Assembly (NCBI RefSeq): GCF_032854445.1
Contig: NC_088302.1
Span: 20,207,338-20,271,337 of the forward strand
From: Liolophura sinensis
Lineage: Eukaryota; Mollusca; Polyplacophora; Chitonida; Chitonidae
Direction: 5' to 3'
Length of the DNA stretch: 64,000 nt
Below are positions 36,621 through 48,400 of this stretch, piece after piece. Each line of letters starts with the position of its first letter. Position 1 is the stretch's first letter. Under the pieces are notes generated by a model. It did no database searches. It saw nothing but the letters and a program-made list of their open reading frames with translations, and had not been told where the DNA came from. Made by a program: the position numbers and the translations under genes.

Positions 36621-38750
36621 TTATGTATACATGTAAGTCCACCAAAAGTTAATAACTTTGAACAGCAATCTCTAGTACGGGAGGTAAGAAAGAACGATAA
36701 GGATGGTTGTTTGAGGGAGACGGAGTGCCAGCGTTCTTTCATATTAATAGTGCAAACGTTAGCACAAAATGTTAACAACATTGGAGAAAGAAGGCTTTAG
36801 ACAAATTTTAAACAAACTGTCGCATGAGAAGTTGATGCTTTAAAAGATACAGTGACAAAAAAGCTGATTGTCACTCACGGAAAGGGCGGTGAGTGCAACA
36901 GAGTACAACAACAACACTTACGGAAAGTTTCACTTTCGTATCCAGCAGAAACTTTCTAACTAGACCTTAGTACAGCTATTGTGATAAATTTAACGGCATG
37001 CTCCAGTTTTATTAAGAAGTCGATACATGTAGATTGATTAAGATTTTCCAGATTAAGATTAAGCAGTTTGTTTGCTCAAAACCGGCATGTATATTAGTAA
37101 AAAGTAGTGCTTCATTAAGCGTAGCCCTGAAAGACTCCAACTCCTTTTCTCAAACTGGCCTAGTGTCATTGGAGTCTACAGTGTTAATTTCGTACTCAAC
37201 GAAGGTCCAGGCCGAATCTCTTTGTTATGGAACAAATGTCAACCAAGACCTGCTTTCTGCACCCACCGTACCGCCATCATACGTCCCTGCTTGATTTAGA
37301 ATAGGTTTATTATAGCAATGAAAGCTTCTGTGGTATTTGCTCCCAAGCCAATGCCGCCATCTTCCCATTACACTATGAAGCAGGACATGCACGTAGGTGC
37401 TCAACATGGTGGCAGTCGCAGCAGAGCATATACCATGGAAGCCTTCATGGCTATAATAAGTCTGAATTGAGTAGGGATGTAAGGTGGTGGCGCGGTTGGA
37501 ATGGAAAGCAGGTTTTAGGTTGGTGTCTTTATTTGCTGGGTTGGCGTAGTCATGGCAAGTCAGCCCCATATTCATGACAAACGGCAAACTATGTCAAAAC
37601 AAATCAGACATGATTATAAGTTTTACTGCTCATACGCACTGTCCAGGAAGAGAATTCTGCCAATACCATATCTGTCGTTAGCGCAAAATAGCTATGGATG
37701 TGTTCTGGCTGTGTCATGAGTTTAGGGGTGAAGTGCCATTACCAAGTGGAATATAAGAGTTAAGAGGTGGTGCATGTGGCTGACATTGTTTAGAAAGACA
37801 TCATTTCGAAACAGATTTAGCATGAAATGGTGTATGGTTTACCAGTTTCTTCTGCTATGATTATGATACCCTGCTATCCCCATTATAAAAAGAGGAGTGA
37901 AACAGCTCCCTGGGTCAGGGACTAACCTAAGATGTCACCTTAGCTCAGATTCCTATTGGCATACTGACAGACAGAGAGCTACAAGGGGGAAAGGTATAGA
38001 AATTGGGCACTTATTAAACCACAGATCATTCATTGAACATCAGAAAGGAAAAGTAAGGATCCACTATTCAGTAAAAAAAAAACCTGTTTTCAGCTTACTG
38101 AACATATATACTGCTAATATTTCTGCTTCACATGAACAATGGCCACACAAATTTAAATTCTTGTTTTACGAGAAGGGATAAATCATTTTTTCAATGTTGT
38201 CGGAGGTATAAAGATAAATATAAAACTTGGAAATCATCCTTCGTGTGGGAAATATGGACTAAAATAGGAATTTGTTCTGCTGAAGACATATCTACATGAC
38301 TGGAAAACCTTAGAAAAAAAACGGAAATTATAAAATCATCAAAACCCGACAGAAATACAAAGGTAGATTTTCAGCTTTATTTTCATTCCATTTATGGACT
38401 TTCTAGTGCTGTCTCAATTGTTAAAAAAAAAGGTGAAGAATTTGTTTGATAACCATAATATTATTTTCAACATGACTCCTGAGGCAAGAGGAAGATTCTC
38501 TCAGAAAGACTCTGTTTAAACAAGAACGAGCTGCACTGTCAATCATACTGTAATAATGTCATACAGTGTGGAGTGCAGACTAAGTCTTGTCACTTTTGTG
38601 TATGTGTGTTCCAGCAGTGCACTGACATGTATCCTGTCTAATTAATTCTACACGTCATGGTATGATAATCCACTTCCTGCAGCCCATGTGGCAGGGCAGA
38701 TCATCTTGCAACACTTAGGAGCAAATTTTAATCTTTGTTAGCTGTTACAA
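36621..38750. other. No recognisable gene
   Basis: Open frames at 37225-37587 (-) and 37897-38181 (+) show no recognisable domain or splice context. The missing first exon of the C3orf38 homologue could lie here or in the following gap; I did not find it. Confidence 0.4.
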
Positions 38751-38950
38751 NNNNNNNNNNNNNNNNNNNNNNNNNNNNNNNNNNNNNNNNNNNNNNNNNN
38801 NNNNNNNNNNNNNNNNNNNNNNNNNNNNNNNNNNNNNNNNNNNNNNNNNNNNNNNNNNNNNNNNNNNNNNNNNNNNNNNNNNNNNNNNNNNNNNNNNNNN
38901 NNNNNNNNNNNNNNNNNNNNNNNNNNNNNNNNNNNNNNNNNNNNNNNNNN
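38751..38950. other. Assembly gap, 200 N
   Basis: Exactly 200 unknown bases, a conventional placeholder size, so the true gap length is probably unknown. It lies just upstream of the first visible exon of the C3orf38 homologue. Confidence 0.99.
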
Positions 38951-39360
38951 AAGCATGTTGAGCAGATAGCTCTGTTTTTCAACATTATTACTCTCTACTC
39001 TACTCTACTCTAAATATGTGTTGGTTAACCTCTCATCTCTGTCAGTCCATCACTCGGTTACAAATCAGTTTTATGGACTTCTTTTCAAAATGGTTCATCA
39101 TATTGAATTGCAACTTGGCATATGGTTTCACCATAACAAGTCATGATCAAGTTTCAGGCCATTTTGTTTTAACAAAAGTTTGGCCGGTTTTGTCCTGTTG
39201 TGGATTTTGAAATGACTGTTTAGTGTATTACATGGACAGCTCAAACCAGTTATGCTTGCTGTATTTGTAATTATGTACCTGTAGAAGTACATTTTTTTAT
39301 TTCACTCAAGCATTTCTTGATTAGTACCTGTTACATTCAAACGCTTTACTTCCTTTTCAG

Positions 39361-41693
39361 AAGCAATTGATGCCATTATAACCTTCAGTGAAACAGCCCT
39401 TGAGTTACTGAAACGGAGGAAGGTGAAAAGAGATGCTTTGTTTCGGTACCTGGCAGACAGGAATGTCCCAGTTAATCCTGCAGCAGAAAAACACCAGCTG
39501 ATTAGAAAGATCCTCATATTATGGGGTAGTCATTTTAATGATGCAGAGGTATGTTGAGCAGGTTAAAACCCAACCAATCTTTGCCTCTAGAATCTTTGTA
39601 ATCCTGATACGATATAAATATCTAATAAGATAACAGACAGTTTCGCACCTGATCAGTCAATAAAAAAAAATTTAAAAAAAAAAGAAAAGATCTCCAGTCA
39701 ACAGTCCAGTCACACTGAAATCTTAATATGACCCTCTGTCTCATTCTAGAACATGACATACATAAGAAATACTAGATCTGACTGTCGTTAGATTGAAAAC
39801 TGAAGCACTGGCTCCTAATTATTAAATGCGTATTCAAGTTGAATGCATTTTTAGTAAAGTTTTATATAATGCTGAGAGCCTCACAAAACTTGTGACTCAG
39901 TCAGTCTTCTCTCTAACCCATCACATGTCACTGCTGGTTGGGTGCTAAAATAGAATATTTCATGGTAGGTGAATGAGTTATTCTTTCAAATGTTACTCTT
40001 ATCATTAGAGTTTATAAAAAGAAATGTTTTTCGTGTATATTTGATGATTGTGAAGAATCATTTATCGATCTGTTCTTGTGTTTAATAGATTGAGGAGACG
40101 GTCAGTGTGGAGTCTGTTTTTAACAGGCGTATGTTGCTACCAGGTAATGGACAGGAAATAGCGAGATCTACTGACTTAACCCCTCAGGGTTCAGTTGTTG
40201 AGCTCAGTTGCCGCCGGAGATACCACAGGACCATTAGGTATCCTTCAAATACAGTATGGCCAGAACATACCAACCATAGCGTGAACGTGGTCAACGCAGT
40301 GCAGAATGCGACGGCGCAATTTTCCAATACACCATCGACAGCTTCTGATAATAGCATCACTACCCAAATCCTAGGTGGAGGGAATCGCAACAGTCAAAGA
40401 GACAACAGTAGTGTTCGCCACTCCACTAACACAGTACAGTCTGTGACAGCTCGTACTTCCCAAACCAGATCAACTGCCTCTGAAATTATTGGCACTGCCC
40501 AGAGCTCACATGCAGAGAATCGCAACAGTAGAAGAGACAACAGTAGTGTTCGCCACTCCACGAACACAGTACAGACTGTTACAGCTCATGCTTCCAAAAG
40601 CCAATCAACTGCTTCTGTAAAAGTCATCACTGCCCAGAGCTCACATGCAGGGGATCGCAACAGTAGAAGAGACAACAGTAGTGTTCGCCACTCCACGAAC
40701 ACAGTACAGTCTGTGACAGCTCGTACTTCCCAAACCAGATCAACTGCTTCTGAAAATATTGGCACTGCCCAGAGCTCACATGCAGGGAATCACAACAGTA
40801 GAAGAGACAACAGTAGTGTTCGCCACCCCACAAACACAGTACAGTCTGTGACAGCTCATAGTTCCCAAACCCGATCAACTGCTTCTGAAAATATTGGCAC
40901 TGCCCAGAGTGCTCCTCTAGGGGATCGTAACAACCAAAAAGACAACAGGAGCATTCGTAACTCTAGGGACACACAACGTCCTTGCTCAGAACGAACTGCT
41001 TCAGAGAATGTTGTTCCACATCAGAGCGCAAGAGACCGCTCACCTCTTCATGAGCTTAGCAGTCAGAGAGGCTCCCAGGGAGAGTACAGGAGCATTCTTC
41101 ACTCCACAGACACAGTGCAGCTTCCCACAGAGTCTACTTGCCTAGTCACCAAGCCAGATGCTGCAGAAAACGCTGTGGCTCACCAAAGCCAACCCGATAA
41201 AAACTTTGAACTTGGCAAGGAATTTGTTAAGTGGTATTACAAAATTTTGAATTCTTACAATCCCTCACTTCAGAGTACTCCTGACGGGGAGTTCGGGCCA
41301 CAGCACTTCTGGTCAGATTGCCGGCTGAAAATGCAGAGTGTTGTTCAAGGGGAGGTAAATGTGGAGAACTTTGAGGGCTGCGGTATTGTGGCGAACAGAT
41401 GCCTGGCATTGGTGAAAGAGGAACGTCTGCTGTTCAATCCCAATATAGACATGGACGGTATCAAAGTGAAAACGGAGCCCCATGGACTGGTGCTAGTGTT
41501 GACCTGTGGTACTCTCCACAGGGTTAATGACTGCCTCGGCGTGTTTGAGCAGCTCTTCGGACTAATCAGTGACCCAGCTATGGACAATAACTGGAAAGTT
41601 AAAATGTCAACGTTGACAATGAAAAGCTCCCAGCACCCGACAATGCCAAAGCTTGGTAATGGTGAGCAGCTGTTGGCCATTCAACCCCCATAA
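39361..41693 (+). CDS. C3orf38: C3orf38 homologue (DUF4518 family), 5' end missing
   Basis: Two exons are visible: 39361-39548 and 40089-41693 (stop TAA), joined in frame across a GT..AG intron. The first encodes AIDAIITFSETALELLKRRK..., matching the helical N-terminal part of human C3orf38. The second ends in the conserved C-terminal domain: GKEFVKWYYKILNSYNP, FGPQHFWSDCRLK, RCLALVKEERLLF, EPHGLVLVLTCGTLHRVND, CLGVFEQLFGL. The human protein is about 330 aa; 596 residues are visible here because a long Ser/Thr/Asn/Arg-rich linker with 45-residue tandem repeats separates the two conserved parts. The first exon is not visible and may lie in the gap at 38751. Function is poorly known; a role in apoptosis has been suggested for the human protein. 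Confidence 0.93.
40380..41054 (+). repeat. 135-bp in-frame tandem repeats in the C3orf38 coding region
   Basis: AGAGACAACAGTAGTGTTCG starts at 40398, 40533, 40668 and 40803, exactly 135 bp apart. A diverged fifth copy follows at 40938 and a weak one near 41080. The unit encodes 45 residues rich in Ser, Thr, Asn and Arg (RDNSSVRHSTNTVQSVTA). The four central copies are nearly identical at DNA level, showing recent duplication or gene conversion. The encoded segment is probably disordered. Confidence 0.95.
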
Positions 41694-42131
41694 AACAAGA
41701 CAGAAAAATATATATCTCCAGTACATGGCCAGTCTCTAATAGGAATTTTGTGATAATAATAGATCATGTTATGTATCCAATTACTATGTCAAAATCTCTG
41801 TTACTGTTTTGTTATCTAATATGTGTTAATAATCGGTATTTGTTTACCATGGAACTCTCATGAGAATCATACGATTTTGCAAGTAAGGGTTAATTGCTGT
41901 ACTCTTGAGGCGGATGTGCTTGTCAGTTGCTGGAAGTGATGTCAGAAGATAAATTGTCCAGAATTACCAAATGCATTTCTTTGTTAGAATGCGTTGGTAG
42001 GTAGGTGTCAAAACAAAAAAATTGTATCAAGATACAACTGTTACAACTATCATGGCTCTCGTGAAATTTTTGTGGATGTCAAAATACGATTAGGTGACAC
42101 CAAATGAAACTTTTGTTTTGTGGGCAGAATG

Positions 42132-42383
42132 AGGTGCTAGTCATGGGCTGGTAAAGTACTATAGATGCTAGTCATGGGCTGGTAAAGTACTATAGATGCT
42201 AGTCATGGGCTGGTAAAGTACTGTAGGTGCAAGTCATGGGCTGGTAAACTACTGTAGGTGTGAGTCATGGTCTCTTAAACTACTGTATGTGCTAGTCATG
42301 GGCTCGTAAACTACTGTATTTGCAAGTAATGTGCTGGTAAAGTACCTTAGGTGATTGTCATGGGCTGGTAATCTACTGTGGAT
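42132..42383 (+). repeat. 31-bp tandem array, about eight copies
   Basis: The unit GCTAGTCATGGGCTGGTAAA plus about 11 bp (AGTACTATAGAT) repeats every 31 bp (42135, 42166, and so on). The first three copies are nearly identical and later ones diverge. It lies 440 bp downstream of the C3orf38 stop. Confidence 0.9.
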
Positions 42384-42441
42384 TTCTCCCATGCCCGTTT
42401 AGGGCTGGTCCCTCAGAGTGATGTTATTACAAACACTTTTG

Positions 42442-42642
42442 ACCAATGCGGTTGCTGTGAATTCAAGTCCAGCTCATGCTGGCTTCCTCTCCGGCCATAA
42501 GTGGGAAGGTCTGCCAGCAACCTGCGGATGGTCGTGGGTTTCCCACGGGCCTGGTTTCCACCCACCATAATGCTGGCCGCCGTCATATAAGTGAAATATT
42601 CTTGAGTACGGCGTAAAACACCAATCAAATAAATAAATAAAT
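42442..42642 (+). mobile_element. 5'-truncated SINE with perfect 11-bp target-site duplication
   Basis: Begins at ACCAATGCGGTTGCTGTGAA, within the tRNA-like head, and runs to the A-rich tail. AAACACTTTTG flanks it at 42431-42441 and 42643-42653. It is closely similar to the copies at 27781 and 51498, so the group is young. Confidence 0.93.
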
Positions 42643-42653
42643 AAACACTTTTG

Positions 42654-45422
42654 TGCCAGTGTGATAGGGTTCATGATTTTGAGCAAGGTAAACAAAACAT
42701 AAGCTGCACAAGGATGCGTGCTTTAATTAGTCCTGCACCTCTAAGAAAGTGGTCATTTAGATGTACCATAAGTTCACAGTCAAGGAAACTAATCTCCGCT
42801 AGTGCCAAATATTGTTTTAAAAGGTATTGAATTTCTGTTATATGGCATTGTCTATGCATGTAAATATTGTTAATGTCAGTCACCATTGAGGTTCTTGTGG
42901 ATAAATGCTTTAACTTTACCATTAAAAAATAATTTCAAAAGAATTTTACCATTAAAAAAAAAAGGTTCACAAATTTTGTTCATGTGTATTGAAGATGCTT
43001 TAGTAATACTGAAGATTACCTTAGGGATCATGAAGCGATTTTAAACTGGAGTTCACTGAATTTCAAATCCCATTAAAAATTGTTGTTTCTCAAGTTACAG
43101 TGTCAAAATTTTGCTTGACATCATAAATTTCGCGTTAGTTACTGTAAAACCAATTTCAGGTAAAATAACAGAAACTAACATATACAGTTTAATGATTGAA
43201 GTTTTGACCAAAGTCCTAGATCGCTTTGTGATTCTGGGGCCTGTTTCCATCACCCATAAACCTGATCGCCGTCATTAGCGAAATTCAGTCAAATAAACAA
43301 ATAAAATATTTGGTTTGGTCGTGCCTTTGTCAAGAGGTTTGTTTGGTATCTGGCAAAGGGGCAGTCATTCACTCCAGCCTTCTCCTCCCGTTACCCTGAC
43401 CACCATTGTGCAAGTGAGGCATAGTGTAAAAACACCCATCTCCACACCTCACCCAGGTCTCCAACACTACCACCACCCCCGTCTCCTGATGTCTCATTCA
43501 TATCTCTTGTTGTACATGTTCTTTGAGAGGTCTGTAAGCAACCTGCGAATGGTCTTGGTTTGCCTGTCCACTATGTTTGCATTGTCCAGTATCAAGCTCC
43601 TGTTCATGAAGTTGGTGCTCCCATGACTTGACTCATGGGACTGCACACCTCTGCACCAGCTAAATGTGCAAATTCCTCAACTTCAGACAAAGGGACCGCA
43701 AACTACATTTATGCCGTTCATGTCAATTGTAAAGCATCATTTTAAAAAGCTCTGGTGCTACATCCCAATTTCAATCGCCACCAATTTTTCTGCATTTGCT
43801 CAAGGCTGTGTAAAAATTTTCATCCAAATCCTTGCATTTCTGCTTTCATAAAACTGCAGATGAAGTAAACACTGGCAAAGACATCACCTCCTTGGCAGAG
43901 GTAGGGTTGGGTCCTCCGACCAGTCATGCCTTCAAAATGGCATTTTTGTACTTTCCTGTAAAACCCAGTGTGCACTAAAATTTGCTCTTTGGTTCAGTTA
44001 CTTTCCTAAGCTCCTAAGCTGGTGTAATCCTTCAATCCACTCCGAAACAGGAAGTATGGAAGCAGATTTTCTTAACATGATCTTATGGGCCACAAAATTT
44101 TATCAAAATCAAATCATACTGGAAGCAATTATAGCATGAGAAGCAATGTTTGACAGACACATTGACAGATCCCAAATTAATATCCCTCATTTTTGATCTC
44201 AAGGTATGGCATAAAATAAAAACATCAACAACCACTTATTTTTCAGTTTTAAAAAAAGATGTATTCTTTTTATAGTGTCACAAAATTGACAACATTTGCA
44301 TATACCCTTAATAAAATTCATGAGGAGACATAAAATATTATTCCTTACTTCAAGACTACATGTCCACATATCCACTTGACTTTTTTTTCCTGAAAGATAG
44401 TTTATATAGAAAAGCTACTTATCCCTTGAGAATCTCTGACTGGTAAACAGTGTACAAACAACATAAACACATTGTGTGATCTGTGACAATCCTCAATGAT
44501 GAGCTGATGATGACAAGGATAAGTCTGTATCTACGGGGATACCTTTTGCTTAACACAGATGATCTGCCCATAGACCTACAAAACATACAAAATGATACAA
44601 AACAGGAAGAATTTTATGAAAGTCATGGAGCTACATGTAGGCATCACAAATTTGTTTCCTATTTGAGCTCTGCCAACTGCTGCCAACTGCAATGAGCTAG
44701 CCAAGCCGTTCAGGGGATGTTACTGGATGCAAAATTCTTTATTATTCATCAGCAATCTAGCTCAGAAGTATGTGATATGCGAACATATTTCACTATATGG
44801 ATGTATACTGATGACAACGATTGCATCCGAAAAGGCGTTGGCAAACAAATCCGGTCACTTAAGATGGTCGACTGTAACCTTGCTAAGGCCATCCTTAAAG
44901 AAAAACTTGTTGGGAATAACCTGACTGCATGATAAAAAATAAGACAGCACAGTAAGGAATTTCTTTTTATTCTGGCTACGAAATATGATACAAATAAAAA
45001 AAAAAACTTTCAGCAAAACCCTAATAAAAACTTTAAAGAGTAGCACCCCCAGCACCCCTCTAAACTCCACCCCCCCCCCCCTGCCCCCACCACCATTATT
45101 TTACGGGATTGGGTAATACAAATACCATTAGATCATATTTTAAATGATGGCCTAAGAGGTACATCATAATGTATCTGTTCTCCAGTGAAAATCTGACAGT
45201 TTTGACCTTGACTTATAACATAACGTCATGCTCCTGTTATGCCAAACTGCCTTTGTTAACACCATTGAAACCAGTCGCATAATATCCAGCTTCACACTTT
45301 TCAGTTTTGTTGGGTATGTACTCTCCGATCGTTGCTAGAACCAATTCCTGCAGATCTTGTGGTTGGTCCAGGTTAACATCGTCATAATCCAAAGAAAACA
45401 GCTAACAACTTCTCTGTGAGAG
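42654..45422. other. No recognisable gene; SINE remnants
   Basis: Degenerate SINE pieces: a tail (GATCGCCGTCATTAGCGAAAT..CAAATAAACAAATAAA) at about 43245-43308, and a core fragment (TGTAAGCAACCTGCGAATGG) near 43531-43550. C-rich runs occur at 45070-45090. No coding region was recognised between C3orf38 and NEIL1. Confidence 0.5.
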
Positions 45423-48400
45423 CTATGATACGCTAACCTGTTGCGATTTCACACGAGCAGAGCGTCTCGTGACTCGCGGCGAGCCAGGTGTTCCAGTACC
45501 TATTAGGAGAGATGGAAATAATTTGTATATTTTGAGAAGAAAATTGGTCCATCCGCTTGTCCCTTTGAAGGTCATAAAATATAATGTTTCCAAACAGAAA
45601 CCTCTCTTGTAATATAATTTGTAAATTTAGTACATTTAATGGCACCATAACCGGTGGTTTTAAACCCACATTCAACATTTGATGTATTTTGGTCATATTA
45701 GCAGTACGAGTAATTTCCTCACTGCAGGCCTTCCATGTGCTGCCTCACTGGAAGAGTCAACAACATGCAGAAAATGTAAGATATGTACAGCACTCAGTAC
45801 CGAGTGTGTCCACCATTAGCATCACAAAGTGCATGAACTGTAATTACCGACCATTATATCTTCATGCAGCCACAGCTCCTGTATTATTACCTTACAGTGT
45901 GAAAATCTGGTGGAAATTGAAGCCACAATTGATAATGAAAACTCCCCCTAATCGCTGAGTTAACACATCATAAAATACTGAAAAAAAAAAAAAATACAAA
46001 CTGCTTTGTGCATTTATATTCTTGTTGAGTATGCAAAGTTCTTGCAGCATTTCATCAACTGCATTTACCATGGGGGAGTATGTTTCCACTACGTGTTGTC
46101 CTGGATATCCCACATGCACATTGCGACTGCTTTTTAAGAAGGGCCAAGTACACTGGTCATGCCCACTGAATGCGTGCCATTCAACACACTATCTTGTCTA
46201 TAGTGTAAACTTACTCTTAGACAGACGTTTGGCAGGAACCCTCGGTGTCAGCTTAACTTGAGGAGTTTTCAGTTGTCTGTTACTCCGAGCTACTTTTGGC
46301 GTCCTTGGTTCTTTTAATTTTGAGCGATTCTGTTTTTGACTGAACTGCGGCAAGTTGCCATTTTCCTTGACTTCATTCAGTTTCCCCCTGGTAAGGCGTC
46401 CCTTCACACTACCCACTGCTTTCCGAGACTTTCTTGTGGTGGTCTTCGGTTTGACGTCTGATGATGGGCTTTTGATTGTAGCTCTTCCTCTCTTCAATCA
46501 AAAAAAATAAACACATTACCTCAGTATGTGTCACATTAGGAAGTGAAATATTCTTGAGTATAGAATCACATAATAGTCAAATAAATATATATTTGATTTG
46601 GATTAGATCGTTGCTTGATGTAAGTGTACTGGCAGAGGAATATGTTCAACCTTGGCTGTGATTGCTAACCTTTGATCACGAGGTCACAAGTTCAAATCCA
46701 GTTTATGCTGGCTTGATTGCTACTTTTCGTCTGCCATCTCTGGAGGCATGCTATGGTTTCTTCACTTCCATGCAAGTGAAATACGTTCAAGTTCACCGTC
46801 AAAATAAAACTGAGATAAAATAGCTAAATAAATTTTAAAAATACGTTAGAACTGCTTGACCACCAAAAATCTGTCTACTCCTCAGCCTATCTCCCATTAA
46901 TTTGTGTAATAGTCAACAGGCAATTCAATGCCAGTAATAAGTAAACTGAATTCGCTGTTTTTTTTTTTTGTTTTTTTTTTTGTTCTTTACCTTTTTCTTA
47001 GGTCTTGAGACAACAGCATCCTCAAACACTGCATCAGTTTCATCTTTCGCAGCTTTGACCTTCTTCGTTTTTGTTTTTATCCCTCGGGATTTCGAGTCTA
47101 AAATGAAATGAAAGAGTTCAGCATCTGTGCATTCTGTCAAAAATGAACTCTAAAAATATATCAAAGAGCAGTTCCACTGACCACATCCTGTCCAGAAGAG
47201 TCCATATATAAAGTTTCACAGAATTTGGGAGGCAAGTTGTGCATGCAGTAAAGAAAATGAAGTTAAATAAAGGGACACAACTCAGTAAAAACTTCCTGAC
47301 ATCTAGCTGCAGCTAGGGGTTGAACACAGCCTCATTAGTCAAGGGCCTAACGATGTTCACAGTGAAGGCTTCACATGCACATTGAGTGGTTTTTGTTAAT
47401 ACATACCTAGAATGAAATTTTTCTCACCATGAAATTTAATTCTCATGATGATGGCAAAATAAAGTGCCAAATTACTGAGTCAAAATGAGCCACTCCTTTC
47501 TCGAGGTTACACTACCATACTATGTTAAACTAATCAGCAAAGCACAAGGTTTTTGTTTTCACCTAACTGTCTAAAAATCAGGCAAATTTTCTTGATGGTG
47601 GCATAAAATAAATCTGCATAATTCTATATCAATCACTGACCTTTGGGTTTCAAAGGTCCAGCCTCTCCACAAAACCAGATGGTCCTTCCATTGTGGTCAA
47701 CCATGTTCTTCATATCAGTGTTGTAGTAACATCGTAACCACATGGTGAAGTCAGTCAAGTCCCCAGTACCTGTGTCAGGATCATAGCCTGTACCATCTAA
47801 AACAAAAATTTTGGATCCTCCACAAACACACCCTTCATGATACAGTTAATAACAGACAATGACATCAGGACTGGTGTTGATGATCAAAATACACACTTTT
47901 CAAGTTTCAAGCGTTTAAGTGAAGCAGCTGAAACAAATTTATCAGAACCTCCAGATACACCCATCACGACAGCGAATAAACGACAACAATGTCAGGCTTG
48001 GTGCAGACGATCAAAGTACACAGGATCATCCTGTCACAAGGGAAGATGTTCTTCAAACACAATGTTGGCATGAAAAAAAAACACACAATATATCACAAAA
48101 ATAAACATAAATGTAAATGTTGAAAAGAGATGCGACTCGTTTTCTGTCCGCTTGTGGTGAGGTGGTAGAAACTAAACGTGAAAACATTTCTACAGTGGTT
48201 CTGTAAATGTAGTTCTAATACTAAAAAGTTTACAGACAGAGGGACAGACCAGACCATACCGTAATAAAACTCATAAGAGGGGTGTACGTAAAAAACAGCA
48301 CTGAACCATGAAGTTGGCTAGTCTTGTTAAGCCGGGCATCTTAATAAACAGATTACATTTTATTTATTTATTTATTCGGTTGGCAATTTACTCTATTATA

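Noticed and set aside
37225-37587. 120-codon minus-strand frame
   Set aside because: No domain, low complexity in places, no splice context.
40627-40878. Repeated minus-strand open frame in the C3orf38 region
   Set aside because: It is the antisense of the 135-bp coding repeats.
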